A stretch of 64,000 nt of DNA from Kineosporia babensis (GCF_021129305.1 NZ_JAJOMB010000020.1:124001-188000); one strand, 5' to 3'. Positions 1 through 8,948 are shown, numbered from the stretch's first letter. The notes: generated from the letters alone by a model not told the origin. Numbers and translations: made by a program.

Positions 1-1
1 G

Positions 2-730
2 TCGCTCGACGCCGAGCGGATCGAGTTCTTCCGCCGGATGCGCGACGACTTCAACCGGTTCGAGATGGAGTACCGCTGGGCCGTGCAGGAGATCCTGACC
101 AAGGTCTCGATTCTGCGCGAGGAGTTCCTGCAGCTGCACCGCTACAACCCGATCGAGCACGTCAACTCCCGGGTCAAGACCCCGGTCAGCATCCTGGAGA
201 AGGTCGCCCGGCGGGGTGTGCACCCCAGCCTGCCCTCGATCCGGCGGCACATCACCGACATCGCCGGGGTGCGGATCACCTGCAGCTTCCGGGCCGACAC
301 CTACCGCGTGCTGGAGGCCCTGACCTCGCAGGACGACGTGCGGCTGATCCAGGTCAAGGACTACATCGCCAACCCCAAGGCGAACGGCTACCAGAGCCTG
401 CACGCGATCGTCGAGATCCCGGTGTTCCTGTCCACCGGCCCGGTCCCGGTGATCGTCGAGCTGCAGCTGCGGACCATCGCGATGGACTTCTGGGCCAGCC
501 TGGAGCACAAGATCTTCTACAAGTACGACCGCGAGGTGCCCGAGGACCTGCGGGCCGACCTGAAGCAGGCCGCCGACGCGGCCGAGCAGCTCGACCTGCA
601 GATGGAGCAGTTGCACCATGAGGTGCACGGCGCCGCCGGGCGCACCGATCTGCAGCCCGGCCCGGAGCTCGACCCCGACCTGCTGCAGCGCCTGTGGCAG
701 CTCTCGCTCCAGGCCGACCCGAGCACCTGA
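2..730 (+). CDS. GTP pyrophosphokinase family protein (small alarmone synthetase), 5' partial
   Basis: RelA/SpoT-type nucleotidyl synthetase domain that would make (p)ppGpp from ATP and GTP/GDP in the cytoplasm. The frame is open to the left edge of the window, so the start may lie outside; the first internal ATG is at 38. Visible synthetase motifs in order are VKTPVSILEKVARR, DIAGVRITC, ANPKANGYQSLHA and ELQLRTIAMDFWASLEH, which together cover the ATP- and GTP-binding parts of the fold. There is no HD hydrolase domain before it and no TGS/ACT region after it, so it resembles the stand-alone YjbM/YwaC class rather than long Rel. The C-terminus is a helical tail rich in Gln and Leu. The family is clear; whether it is catalytically active cannot be judged. 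Confidence 0.9.
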   Translation, partial: SLDAERIEFFRRMRDDFNRFEMEYRWAVQEILTKVSILREEFLQLHRYNPIEHVNSRVKTPVSILEKVARRGVHPSLPSIRRHITDIAGVRITCSFRADTYRVLEALTSQDDVRLIQVKDYIANPKANGYQSLHAIVEIPVFLSTGPVPVIVELQLRTIAMDFWASLEHKIFYKYDREVPEDLRADLKQAADAAEQLDLQMEQLHHEVHGAAGRTDLQPGPELDPDLLQRLWQLSLQADPST

Positions 731-786
731 TCCGGGTGCTGACCGGGCCTCCCACAGCCCGGTCACCAACCGGTTGGATGGTGGCC

Positions 787-957
787 ATGAGTCTCTGGCT
801 GATGCACCTGGACCGCGTCCTCACCCGCATCGGGGTCTGCCTGATGCCGGCCCCCATCGCGGTGCCGATCTACCTCGAGGAGCGCGACCGCTGGGACAAT
901 GCGCTGAAGTCGCTTACCGACGAAAAGCCGCACCCCGACGGCGAACGCACGCACTGA
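787..957 (+). CDS. possible small hypothetical protein
   Basis: A 56-codon frame starting at ATG 787 (another ATG lies at 778) reads MSLWLMHLDRV and then a hydrophobic stretch with PAPIAVPIYL and a charged C-terminus. No convincing ribosome binding site precedes it and I recognise no family. It is the only candidate gene in the 320-bp space between the alarmone synthetase and the SnoaL-like gene; otherwise I see nothing in that space. It could equally be non-coding. Confidence 0.3.
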   Translation: MSLWLMHLDRVLTRIGVCLMPAPIAVPIYLEERDRWDNALKSLTDEKPHPDGERTH

Positions 958-1051
958 CGTCTGCCGTTCGACCCGAAACCGGCCAACCGGTGGCGCCCGG
1001 CCCGCGGTGATGATCTACTCGGCTGCGTCCAGACACCGAAGGGATGCTCGG

Positions 1052-1492
1052 ATGCCTGATCAAACCCCTGCCGAACTCGCCGCCGCCTGGGTCGACCTCT
1101 GGAACGGTGATCTCGCCCTCTCCCCCAGCATCGTCGCTACCGATTTCGTCTCCCACGCCGCGCCGCTGTTCGGAGGCGCGGCGGCCGACAACACCGGCCG
1201 GGACCTGCTCGAGCGCTGGATCTCCGGCGCCCACGCGGTCTTTGCCGACCTCCGGTTCAAGGTGCAGCTGGGCCCCTTCCAGGACGGGGACTTCGTGATC
1301 CTGCGCTGGAAGGCCCAGGGCACCTACACCGGTGTGCTGCCGGGCACCGCCCCCAACGCGAAGGGCCGGACCGTGGAGTTCTACGGCACCGACACCCTGC
1401 GCATCAGCGACGGCCTGATCCGCGAGTACTGGGCCAACGCGGACAGTCTGTGGGTGGTGCAGCAGATCGGCCGGCAGTACGTTCCGGCCTGA
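1052..1492 (+). CDS. SnoaL-like / ester cyclase family protein (NTF2 fold)
   Basis: A 146-aa protein with the typical SnoaL-like polyketide cyclase/ester cyclase layout: an N-terminal helix (ELAAAWVDLWNGD), a central DFVSHAAPLFGG segment, and strands ending VEFYGTDTLRISDGLIREYWANAD. The protein is cytosolic and small. The start at 1052 was chosen because a purine-rich GAAGGGA lies about 8 bp upstream; an in-frame upstream start at 1007 would add 15 low-complexity residues. Members of this family include polyketide cyclases, but most genomic copies are uncharacterised, and nothing nearby suggests polyketide synthesis. Substrate unknown. Confidence 0.8.
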   Translation: MPDQTPAELAAAWVDLWNGDLALSPSIVATDFVSHAAPLFGGAAADNTGRDLLERWISGAHAVFADLRFKVQLGPFQDGDFVILRWKAQGTYTGVLPGTAPNAKGRTVEFYGTDTLRISDGLIREYWANADSLWVVQQIGRQYVPA

Positions 1493-1498
1493 GACCTT

Positions 1499-2326
1499 TC
1501 AGAGCGTCGAAAAGTCGACCGCGCTGAGCAGTTGCAACTTTTCGTAGGCCTCGGTGCCCGGCGCGGCCGTGTACACCAGCAGGGTCTGGTGCTGCTCGGG
1601 ATCCACCAGCGTCTGGCACTGCAGGTCGAGCACGCCCAGCTGCGGGTGCAGGTACCGCTTGCCCTCGGTGTAGATCAGCCCCACCTCGTGTTCCGACCAG
1701 TACCGCACGAACTCGGGGCTTTTCGCCAGCAGGTCGTCCACGTACTCGGCCACCCGGGGCAGCTTGCGCCCGTACCGCTCGCGCATGCCCGCGGCGAAGA
1801 TCCGGCTGTGCATGTCGTGGTCCTCCGGCGGGTAGATGCACCGCGCCTCCGGTTCGGTGAACCAGCGGTAGCCCAGGCTGCGGGCCTTGCCGGTCCAGCG
1901 CTGGTCGTCCCCCATCAGGGCGATGGCCGGCCGGGTCTGCTTCAACGTCTCGCCCAGATGGTTCAACACCTGCGCGGGCGTGTCTTCCAGCCGGTCGATG
2001 ATGCGCATCATGCCCGGGGTGATGTGGTCCCCGCGCAGCTGGCGCTGCGGTACCGGATGGCCGCCGACCTCGAACAGGTGGTCGCGTTCGGCCAGCGACA
2101 GATGCAGCCCCCGGGCGATGGCGGCGAGCATCTGGGCCGACGGCTGCGGCCCTCGCTGCTGTTCGATCCGGCTGTAATAGTTTTCCGACATTCCGCACAG
2201 CGCAGCCACTTCCTCGCGGCGCAGCCCACCGGTGCGTCGGCGCTGACCCCGCGGTAGCCCTACGTCTTCCGGTTGCAGGGCCTCCCGGCGCTTGCGGAGG
2301 AAGTCAGCCAGCTCAGCACGATCCAT
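1499..2326 (-). CDS. XRE-type transcriptional regulator with MmyB-like ligand-binding domain
   Basis: A 275-aa regulator. The N-terminus has an XRE helix-turn-helix (LRREEVAALCGMSENYYSRIEQQRG, about residues 35-60), with the LRREEVA and YY/RIEQ signatures typical of MmyB-type actinobacterial regulators. Residues of about 100-270 form the C-terminal PAS-like MmyB domain (TPAQVLNHLGETL, WSEHEVG, HPQLGVLDL). I use ATG 2326; an in-frame TTG 18 bases upstream lacks support. It starts 10 bp after the stop of the SDR gene on the same strand, so the two are probably one transcript. In known relatives such regulators control a neighbouring SDR/oxidoreductase gene; this is inferred here. Confidence 0.88.
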   Translation of the reverse strand: MDRAELADFLRKRREALQPEDVGLPRGQRRRTGGLRREEVAALCGMSENYYSRIEQQRGPQPSAQMLAAIARGLHLSLAERDHLFEVGGHPVPQRQLRGDHITPGMMRIIDRLEDTPAQVLNHLGETLKQTRPAIALMGDDQRWTGKARSLGYRWFTEPEARCIYPPEDHDMHSRIFAAGMRERYGRKLPRVAEYVDDLLAKSPEFVRYWSEHEVGLIYTEGKRYLHPQLGVLDLQCQTLVDPEQHQTLLVYTAAPGTEAYEKLQLLSAVDFSTL

Positions 2327-2336
2327 GCGCTCAGTC

Positions 2337-3263
2337 TCACCCAACCAGGAACTTGGTACGGGTCAGCTCCTCGGAAACCTCCCAGATCCGGGCGGCTTCC
2401 TCGGCGCTGCGCAGAGGACGGTAGAGCTTCTGCTCGGCGGGCGGCCCGGACAGGTGCATCCACCGGCTCGGCCCGTACATCCGCCCCGGCTCCCCCTGCG
2501 CACCGACCGCCGCCATCAATGCCGGCAGACCAGCCGATTCCACCGTCCCGAACACCAGGCCCCGGTCCGCCATCCACTGAATCATCCGCCCACCCATGGT
2601 GGCCTGCGGCCGGCCGATCTCGGGCCGGGCCTTCAGCAGATTGGTCGGCGCGATCCCCGGATGCGAGATGTTGCTGGTGATCCCCCATCCCCCGGCCTCA
2701 CTGCGGCGCTGCAGTTCCAGCCCGAACAGCCCGAACGCGATCTTCGACTGCGCGTACGCGCGCTGCCCGTGGTACGAGCGTTCCCAGTTCAGGTCGTCCC
2801 AGTTGATCCGCCCGCTCTGGGCGGCCACGCTGACCTGCGACGTCACTCGGGCTCGCCCGGCCCGCAGCAGCGGCATCAGGTGTGCGACCAGGGCGAAGTG
2901 CCCCAGGTGATTGCTGCCGAACTGCAGTTCGTACCCGTCCGCCGTGGTCTGCCGTTCCGGCGGCGTCATCACCCCGGCGTTGTTGATCAGCAGGTGAATC
3001 GCCCGGCCCTCCTGGTTCAGCGTCGCCCCGAGCGCGTGCACGGACTCCAGCGACGAAAGATCCAGATCCCGCAACGAGAGGACGGCGCGGGGTTGCGTCT
3101 GCTTGATCCTCTCGATCGCGGCCTGGCCCTTACGTCGATTACGGACGGGCATCACCACTTCCGCTCCAGCGGCGGCCAGGCGGGTGGCCAGTCCCAGACC
3201 GACACCGTCGCTGGCACCGGTCACAACCGCGAGCTTTCCGGACAGGTCAGGGATGGTGAGCAT
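2337..3263 (-). CDS. SDR family NAD(P)-dependent oxidoreductase
   Basis: A 308-aa short-chain dehydrogenase/reductase. The Rossmann motif TGASDGVG is at residues 15-22, NNAG in the middle, and a catalytic YAQSK (YxxxK) follows, so the enzyme should be functional. The start at 3263 has a good AAGGAAC ribosome binding site, whereas an upstream in-frame start would add a basic, unconserved tail. It resembles the long SDRs (about 300 aa) often called retinol/WW-domain oxidoreductase-like in bacteria. The MmyB-type regulator follows after 10 bp. Substrate cannot be deduced. Confidence 0.9.
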   Translation of the reverse strand: MLTIPDLSGKLAVVTGASDGVGLGLATRLAAAGAEVVMPVRNRRKGQAAIERIKQTQPRAVLSLRDLDLSSLESVHALGATLNQEGRAIHLLINNAGVMTPPERQTTADGYELQFGSNHLGHFALVAHLMPLLRAGRARVTSQVSVAAQSGRINWDDLNWERSYHGQRAYAQSKIAFGLFGLELQRRSEAGGWGITSNISHPGIAPTNLLKARPEIGRPQATMGGRMIQWMADRGLVFGTVESAGLPALMAAVGAQGEPGRMYGPSRWMHLSGPPAEQKLYRPLRSAEEAARIWEVSEELTRTKFLVG

Positions 3264-3326
3264 GTTCGTTCCTTGTCGTCGAGGTGGGTGGTGCTTCCTC
3301 AACGAGTCTGGTGTCCGGCCCCTGGC

Positions 3327-3962
3327 TTATCCACGGTCTGTTGATCCCTGGCTGAGCCAGGCCAGCAGGGGCGGGATGATCAGGCCGGCCAGGATCTCGT
3401 ACCCGCCGGCATCCGGGTGCGCGCCGTCGCCTTCGCGAACCTGCTGGCGCCACAACGGATTGCTCACGGTGCTGGAGAAACTGGAGACGTGCGGGATGTC
3501 CAGTTCGCGGCACAGTCCGCTGAGGTGGGTGTCCAGGACGGCGATCCGCTCGTTCTGTTCCTCGTTGTCGATGGCCGGTGGCCCGACGAAGAAGAGCCCG
3601 GTGGCGGGCATCTGCCGCTGAATGGAGCGCAGCGCCTGCAGGGTCTGCTCAGCCGAAACTTGAGGATGCCCGTGCCCGGCGAGCGTAGTGTCGTTGACAC
3701 CGAAGGCGAGGACTACCCGGGCGTCCTCGGCCGGGCTCAGCCGCGGGGTGGTCTCGGCAACGATCCGCGCCGCGATGTCCTGTGACGTGTCCCGCCGGAT
3801 GCCGAGGTTGTAACCGGTGAAAGCGTAGCCCTGACGGGCGCCTTCACGGATCGCGGCCGCGCTGACCCTCCCGGTCCAGCCCAGCGCGGTGCTGTCGCCC
3901 ACCCCGGCGGTGAAGGAGTCTCCGACGAAACAGGTACGCAGATCACGAACAGGCAGAGTCAC
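3327..3962 (-). CDS. SGNH/GDSL family hydrolase
   Basis: A 211-aa SGNH-fold esterase/lipase-like protein. Block I is VGDSFTAG with nucleophile Ser16, block III is FGVNDT with the oxyanion Asn, and block V is DGAHPDAGG carrying the catalytic Asp and His. There is no signal peptide, so it is probably cytosolic. GTG start. The family contains lysophospholipases, acyl-CoA thioesterases and carbohydrate esterases; the substrate is open. It lies divergent from the TetR gene, and one palindromic operator candidate (4002-4017) lies between them. Confidence 0.87.
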   Translation of the reverse strand: MTLPVRDLRTCFVGDSFTAGVGDSTALGWTGRVSAAAIREGARQGYAFTGYNLGIRRDTSQDIAARIVAETTPRLSPAEDARVVLAFGVNDTTLAGHGHPQVSAEQTLQALRSIQRQMPATGLFFVGPPAIDNEEQNERIAVLDTHLSGLCRELDIPHVSSFSSTVSNPLWRQQVREGDGAHPDAGGYEILAGLIIPPLLAWLSQGSTDRG

Positions 3963-4001
3963 AGGTCAGCACCCTACCGATCCGGCCTGGAGGAGCCGCC
4001 A

Positions 4002-4017
4002 CTAGCCGAGCAGCTAG
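4002..4017. promoter_or_regulatory. candidate TetR operator upstream of the TetR gene
   Basis: CTAGCCGAGCAGCTAG, an imperfect palindrome 36 bp before the TetR start. It closely matches the two sites at 4738 and 4782 before the MMPL gene. Inferred to be the regulator's autoregulatory site. Confidence 0.6.
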
Positions 4018-4052
4018 CATAAACTCCTGCCAGTGAACTGCGAGGAGCAGCC

Positions 4053-4625
4053 ATGACCACCGCCCGACGCGTCGACGGCCGCCAGCGGGTGCTCGACGCC
4101 GCCCTGGCCCAGTTCGCCAAGAACGGCGTGGGCGCCACCTCGCTGCAGATGATCGCCGACGAGATGGGCGTGACCAAGGCCGCGCTGTACTACCACTTCA
4201 AGACCAAGGAAGAGATCGTGCTGGCCGTGGTGCAGCCCGCGCTGCGCCGGCTCTCCGAGGTGCTCGAGGAGGCCGAGGCGCAGCGCAGCCAGGCGGCCCG
4301 CACCCGCACCTTCCTGGACGGCTTCGTCCGGCTGGTCGTGCAGAACCGCACCCTGCTCGGCCTGGCCTGGGGCGATGCCCACATCACCCAGATCGGGCTG
4401 GGCCACGTACCCGGTTTCGAGGGGATCGACGACCGGTTCATGGCCATCCTGCTCGGTGAGGACCCGACCATGGAGCAGATCATCTGCGCCGACGTCGCGC
4501 TGAGCGGCATCGCGATCTCGGCCAGCGCCCCCCGGTTCGCCGAGATGAACGACGACGACCTGGCCGCTGCCCTGATCGAGGCCGGCCAGCGCCTGGTCCC
4601 CCAGCGCCGGCGACGCAGCAGCTGA
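4053..4625 (+). CDS. TetR/AcrR family transcriptional regulator
   Basis: A 190-aa TetR-type repressor. The N-terminal helix-turn-helix is clear (VGATSLQMIADEMGVTKAALYYHFKTKEEI, about residues 26-55), and the C-terminal all-helical domain would bind an inducer. A GAGGAG ribosome binding site precedes ATG 4053. Palindromic CTAG(C/T)CGA-type sites lie just upstream and again ahead of the MMPL transporter gene that follows. The simplest reading is a repressor of itself and of the exporter, released by an exported lipid or drug-like compound. The inducer is unknown. Confidence 0.93.
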   Translation: MTTARRVDGRQRVLDAALAQFAKNGVGATSLQMIADEMGVTKAALYYHFKTKEEIVLAVVQPALRRLSEVLEEAEAQRSQAARTRTFLDGFVRLVVQNRTLLGLAWGDAHITQIGLGHVPGFEGIDDRFMAILLGEDPTMEQIICADVALSGIAISASAPRFAEMNDDDLAAALIEAGQRLVPQRRRRSS

Positions 4626-4737
4626 GGCCTCGGGCACCGACCGCAACTCTCCGGCCAGCCCTCCGATCAGCCTCCGATCAGCCCGGTCCTCTGCGGATCG
4701 GCCCTCTGCCCTGCCGCTGCCCAGCCTTCGGCCATCA

Positions 4738-4797
4738 CTAGTCGATCGGCTAGCAAAATGGTCGCTCGCCCTTGGCATCCACTTGCCGATCGGCTAG
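4738..4797. promoter_or_regulatory. two candidate TetR operators before the MMPL gene
   Basis: CTAGTCGATCGGCTAG at 4738-4753 and CTTGCCGATCGGCTAG at 4782-4797, spaced 44 bp start to start and sharing the core CGATCGGCTAG. The second ends 63 bp before the MMPL start. They match the 4002-4017 site before the TetR gene. Confidence 0.65.
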
Positions 4798-4860
4798 TTT
4801 GATGATGCCGCAGCGCGCTCCCTGGGTGGTGAGCGCGCCCTAGGAAGGGCAATCACTCTC

Positions 4861-7044
4861 ATGGCATGGCATCTTTTCCGGCTCGGATCCTGGTCGTTCC
4901 GGCACCGCCGACTGGTGGCCGGTTTCTGGATCGCGCTGCTGGCGGTGGTCGGGTTTGCTGCCGCCGGTTCGTCCGGGCAGACCAACGGCAACTTCACGCT
5001 TTCCGGAATGGAGTCCACCGACGCGTTCGAGCTGATCAAGGAGCGCAGCCCGGAGACCTCTCCCGACGGCGCCACCGCCCGTCTGGTGATCGAGGGCGAA
5101 GCGCTCACGTCCGAGGCCCATCAAGCCCTGATCGGCCAGGCTCTGGAGATCGCCAAAAGCCCTGGTGTGCAGGGCATTGCCGATCCTTTCAGTTCAGGAA
5201 CCATAACTGAGGACGGGACGGTCGCCTACGCGACGATCTCGTACCGGGAGCTCGCGGCCGACTTGGGCGAACCGGACAAGATCGCCCTCGAGGACGCCAA
5301 GGCTCTGCTCGAGGCGGGCGGGCTGGAAGCTCACATCGGGGGTGACGCACTCAGTGAGGAGATGCACGCGACCACGGCTGAGGTCGTCGGTATCGCGGTG
5401 GCCCTGGTCGTCCTGGTGATCACCTTCGGCTCGCTCGTCGCGGCCGGGATGCCGCTGATCACCGCGCTGATCGGGGTGGGCATCGGCGCCCTCGGCATCA
5501 CCGCGCTGACCAGCGTGATCGAGCTGAGCTCGGTGACTCCGGCGCTGGGCACGATGCTGGGCCTGGCGGTCGGGATCGACTATGCGCTGTTCATCATGTC
5601 GCGTTACCAGCAGGAGGTACGACAGGGCCGGCCGCTGGCCGAGGCAGCCGGGGTTGCGGTCGGAACCGCCGGTTCAGCCGTCATTTTCGCCGGGCTGACG
5701 GTGATCATCGCACTGCTGGGGCTGAGCATCACCGGCATCGGCTTCCTGATCCAGATGGGGGTGGCCGGAGCCGCGATGGTCGCCCTGGCCGTGCTGATCG
5801 CGCTCACCCTGTTGCCCGCCGCGCTGGGGTTCGCGGGCCACCGGGTGATCCGGGGCCGTCGGGACCCGGTCAAGCGGGAAGGACCTCCGGCCGGGCAGCG
5901 CTGGGTTCAGGCGGTCAGCCGGTTCAAGGTTGGGGCGCTGGTCCTGGGTGTGGCTCTGGCAGCCGTGATCTCGCTGCCGGTGGCCAAAATGGAACTGGCC
6001 CTGCCGGACGACGCCACCTTCCCGGCCGGCAGTGACCGTCGCCTGGCCTACGACACGATCTCCGAGAACTTCGGCCCCGGCGCCAACGGCCCGCTGCTGG
6101 TGGTGGTGGACACGGCCGGATCCGCCGACCAGGCGGGGGCGGTTTCGGCTGTGCAGGAAAAGCTTTCGACTCTCGACGTGGCTGCGCTGATCCCGCCGGT
6201 CACCAGTGACACGCCGCAGGCCCAGGAAGCGTTCCAGCAGCAACTCGACGCGGTGAACCTGGCCAGCTTCACCGTCGTGCCGCGCACCGGCCCGGCCGAC
6301 GCGGACACCAAGGCCCTGGTCGAGACGATCCGGGATGCGGTGGCCGGGACCGATGCCACCGTGATGGTCACCGGCACCACCGCGGTCGGGGTGGACATCT
6401 CGCAGGAACTGCTGGACATCTTCCCGCTCTACCTGCTGGTGGTCGTCGGCTTGGCCTTCGTCCTGCTGGTGCTGGTGTTCCGCTCGATCCTGGTGCCGCT
6501 CAAGGCCGCCCTCGGTTTCCTGCTCAGCGTGGGCGTGGCCCTCGGAGCGGTGGTCGCGGTGTTCCAGTGGGGTTGGCTGAACGAGGTGATCGGCCTGGAC
6601 GTGACCACACCGGTGCTGTTCATCCTGCCGCTGCTGCTCACCGGCGTGTTGTTCGGCCTGGCCATGGACTACGAAGTGTTCATCGTGACCCGGATGCGGG
6701 AGGCCCACGTGCACGGCACCGAGGCCCGGCAGGCCGTGATCGACGGCTTCGCGCACAGCGCCCGGGTGGTCACCGCCGCCGCGATCATCATGTTCGGGGT
6801 GTTCGCCGGCTTCGCGCTCAGCGACGACATCATCATCAAGACCATCGGATTCGGCCTTGCGGTGGGCGTTCTGGCCGACGCCTTCCTGGTCCGGATGCTG
6901 ATCGTCCCGGCGGTGATGGCGATCGTGGGTGAGCGGATCTGGTGGCTTCCCGCCCGACTGGAGCGCGCTCTGCCGAACCTTGACGTCGAAGGCGAGGCCC
7001 TCGTCCATCGTCTGAACCAGCCGGCCGAACCCGTCACAGTGTGA
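4861..7044 (+). CDS. MMPL family RND-type transporter
   Basis: A 727-aa membrane transporter of the MMPL family. It has an N-terminal transmembrane helix (about residues 18-36) and an extracytoplasmic domain. A block of five helices follows, including the AVGIDYALFIMSRYQQE signature (about residue 240). A second extracytoplasmic domain and a second helix block complete it, with the matching AMDYEVFIVTRMREA motif (about residue 600). The duplicated Asp-Tyr pairs in these helices are the proton-relay residues of the family. Such proteins export lipids or hydrophobic compounds using the proton gradient. The TetR operator candidates immediately upstream suggest inducible expression. Confidence 0.93.
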   Translation: MAWHLFRLGSWSFRHRRLVAGFWIALLAVVGFAAAGSSGQTNGNFTLSGMESTDAFELIKERSPETSPDGATARLVIEGEALTSEAHQALIGQALEIAKSPGVQGIADPFSSGTITEDGTVAYATISYRELAADLGEPDKIALEDAKALLEAGGLEAHIGGDALSEEMHATTAEVVGIAVALVVLVITFGSLVAAGMPLITALIGVGIGALGITALTSVIELSSVTPALGTMLGLAVGIDYALFIMSRYQQEVRQGRPLAEAAGVAVGTAGSAVIFAGLTVIIALLGLSITGIGFLIQMGVAGAAMVALAVLIALTLLPAALGFAGHRVIRGRRDPVKREGPPAGQRWVQAVSRFKVGALVLGVALAAVISLPVAKMELALPDDATFPAGSDRRLAYDTISENFGPGANGPLLVVVDTAGSADQAGAVSAVQEKLSTLDVAALIPPVTSDTPQAQEAFQQQLDAVNLASFTVVPRTGPADADTKALVETIRDAVAGTDATVMVTGTTAVGVDISQELLDIFPLYLLVVVGLAFVLLVLVFRSILVPLKAALGFLLSVGVALGAVVAVFQWGWLNEVIGLDVTTPVLFILPLLLTGVLFGLAMDYEVFIVTRMREAHVHGTEARQAVIDGFAHSARVVTAAAIIMFGVFAGFALSDDIIIKTIGFGLAVGVLADAFLVRMLIVPAVMAIVGERIWWLPARLERALPNLDVEGEALVHRLNQPAEPVTV

Positions 7045-7057
7045 ATACCTAGCCTGG

Positions 7058-8236
7058 TCAGAGGAGGACGAACCCGACCGCGGCCGAACCGAGCACCACG
7101 GCCCAGGGCGGCGCAGCCCAACGGGTAAGCAACACGAAGGCCGCAATGGCCACCGCCAGAGTCCGGGCCGAGGTGATGCCGTCGGTGAACACCGGGTCGT
7201 AGAGAGCGGCCGCGAGCAGGCCGACCACCCCGGCGTTCACCCCCATCAACGCGGCCCGGGCTTTCGGCAGATGCCGCAGCGACTGCCAGAACGGCAGCGC
7301 ACCCAGCACGAGCAGGGCTGCGGGCAGGAAGATCGCGCAGATGGCGATGATGACGCCGGGGACCCCATCGATCAGCGCACCCAGGTAGGCGGCGAAGGTG
7401 AACAGCGGTCCCGGAACTGCTTGAGCGGCACCATATCCGGCCAGGAATTCGTCGTGGCCGACCAAACCCGTGGACACCGTCTGCGATTCCAGCAGGGGCA
7501 GCACCACATGTCCACCACCGAAGACCAGTGCGCCGGCAGAGTAAAAGATCTCGAAGAGCGCACCATCGACTACCAGGGGAAGGGCAATCAGCAGTACCGC
7601 GAAGGCGGCCAGCGCGGACAAGGCCACCGGCCGGGGCACCTGTACATCGAAAGCTGCTTCTTGAGAGGTTTTTTCCGAAGACGCCTCTCGGCGCAGCCAC
7701 AACAAGCCGATGACCCCGGCCACGGCAATAATGGCGACCTGCGCCCAGGGGCCGGCGATCAGCAGGGCGGCAATCGCAGCCGCACCAGCGACCGTGGCGC
7801 GTTTGCGATCGGGCGCCAGCGAACTCGCCATCCCCAGCACGGCCTGCGCCACTACCGCGACGGCGGCCGCCTTCAGACCGATGATCCACCCGGCGTCGGA
7901 CAGGTCGCCGATCTCCACCACGGCGTAGGCGAACAGCGCCAGAGCCACGGCCGAGGGCAGGGTGAAGGCCACCCACGCCGCGAGCATGCCCAGGTAACCG
8001 GCCCGCTGCAGACCCAACGCCATGCCGACCTGACTTGAGGCAGGCCCGGGCAGGAACTGGCACAGCGCCACCACATCGGCGTAGGCCTGCTCGCTGAGCC
8101 ACTTGCGCCGCACCACCAGCGCCTCGCGGAAGTAGCCCAGGTGCGCCACCGGCCCGCCGAACGAGGTCAGGCCGAGTTGGAGGAACGCCACGAACACCTC
8201 GCCGGGTGTGCCCGGGGGTCGGCGCAGGTCAGTCAT
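7058..8236 (-). CDS. chrA: ChrA family chromate efflux transporter
   Basis: A 392-aa membrane protein with the two-half CHR topology. The N-terminal half has FLQLGLTSFGGPVAHLGYFR and CQFLPGPASSQ; the C-terminal half repeats the motifs as FYSAGALVFGGGHVVLPLLE and AAQAVPGPLFTFAAYLG. These (F/G)GGP/H and PGP motifs are diagnostic of the chromate ion transporter family. I start at ATG 8236 (MTDLRR), since upstream in-frame codons overlap the divergent ArsR fusion gene. It is divergent from the ArsR-arsenate reductase gene, so the pair may be an oxyanion resistance module. Actual substrate (chromate or sulfate-like anions) not provable here. Confidence 0.92.
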   Translation of the reverse strand: MTDLRRPPGTPGEVFVAFLQLGLTSFGGPVAHLGYFREALVVRRKWLSEQAYADVVALCQFLPGPASSQVGMALGLQRAGYLGMLAAWVAFTLPSAVALALFAYAVVEIGDLSDAGWIIGLKAAAVAVVAQAVLGMASSLAPDRKRATVAGAAAIAALLIAGPWAQVAIIAVAGVIGLLWLRREASSEKTSQEAAFDVQVPRPVALSALAAFAVLLIALPLVVDGALFEIFYSAGALVFGGGHVVLPLLESQTVSTGLVGHDEFLAGYGAAQAVPGPLFTFAAYLGALIDGVPGVIIAICAIFLPAALLVLGALPFWQSLRHLPKARAALMGVNAGVVGLLAAALYDPVFTDGITSARTLAVAIAAFVLLTRWAAPPWAVVLGSAAVGFVLL

Positions 8237-8263
8237 GGGCGTCAGCTTGACCGCCAGAATTAG

Positions 8264-8279
8264 TTCAGTCAATCTTGAA
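8264..8279. promoter_or_regulatory. candidate ArsR operator in the chrA/arsR intergenic region
   Basis: TTCAGTCAATCTTGAA has perfect 4-bp arms (TTCA...TGAA) and lies between the divergent starts at 8236 and 8283. It is the only symmetric AT-rich sequence there. Inferred to be the binding site of the adjacent ArsR-type protein. Confidence 0.45.
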
Positions 8280-8282
8280 GCA

Positions 8283-8948
8283 ATGGCCGACAACCTTGAG
8301 CACCGCGCCCGGCAGCACGCAGCGCTGGGCGATGCCACGCGGCTGCGGATCGTGGACCTGCTGGCGCTGAGCGACCTGGCCGTGGGTCAGATCCGGGCCG
8401 AGCTCGGCATCCCGGCCAACCTGCTCACCCACCACCTCACCGTGCTGAACCAGGCCGGGCTGATCGGCGAGCACCGTTCCGAAGGCGATCGCCGGCGCAA
8501 GTACCTGCATCTCTCGCCCGAGGCCGAGAAGGCCGCCGAGGTCACGCAGCCGCTGCTGGTCCGCCGCCTGCTGTTCGTCTGCACCGGCAACACCGCCCGC
8601 TCACCACTGGCCGCCGCGCTCTGGCAACGGCACAGCCCGGTGCCCGCCACCTCGGCCGGCCTGCAGCCCAGAGACATGGCACCACGCTTGCTGGCGGTGG
8701 CGCACGAGCACGGCCTCGACCTCGACGACCACCGCCCCCGGGCGATCGACGAGGTCACCGAGGAAGGCGACCTCGTCGTCACCCTGTGCGACAAGGCCCA
8801 CGAATCACTGAAGCGGGCGCAGAGCCTGCACTGGTCGGTTCCCAATCCCAGCCCGATCGGCACGCGCCAGGCCTACGTCAGCGCCCTGACCGAGATCGAC
8901 CGCCGCGTGCAGGCTCTCGCGTCTCACGTCCAGGCCCTAGCTGCTTAG
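8283..8948 (+). CDS. ArsR-type regulator fused to low-molecular-weight phosphatase / arsenate reductase
   Basis: A 221-aa fusion. Residues 1-90 are an ArsR winged helix (LGDATRLRIVDLLALSDLAVGQI...NLLTHHLTVLNQAGLI) with the HHL recognition helix. Residues 94-221 are an LMW-PTP fold with the phosphate loop VCTGNTARSP (Cys100, Arg106) and a VVTLCDKA segment as in thioredoxin/mycothiol-coupled arsenate reductases. It should sense metalloid or anion stress and reduce arsenate. I start at ATG 8283; upstream alternatives would run over the operator-like palindrome. It is divergent from chrA and converges with the VKOR gene, overlapping it by 12 bp. The order ArsR then ArsC in one chain is a known but uncommon arrangement. 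Confidence 0.88.
   Translation: MADNLEHRARQHAALGDATRLRIVDLLALSDLAVGQIRAELGIPANLLTHHLTVLNQAGLIGEHRSEGDRRRKYLHLSPEAEKAAEVTQPLLVRRLLFVCTGNTARSPLAAALWQRHSPVPATSAGLQPRDMAPRLLAVAHEHGLDLDDHRPRAIDEVTEEGDLVVTLCDKAHESLKRAQSLHWSVPNPSPIGTRQAYVSALTEIDRRVQALASHVQALAA

Noticed and set aside
5674-7146. Long minus-strand reading frame opposite the MMPL gene
   Set aside because: It is antisense to a clear transporter, its product is Gly/His/Arg/Asp-rich low-complexity sequence, and such shadows are normal in GC-rich coding DNA.
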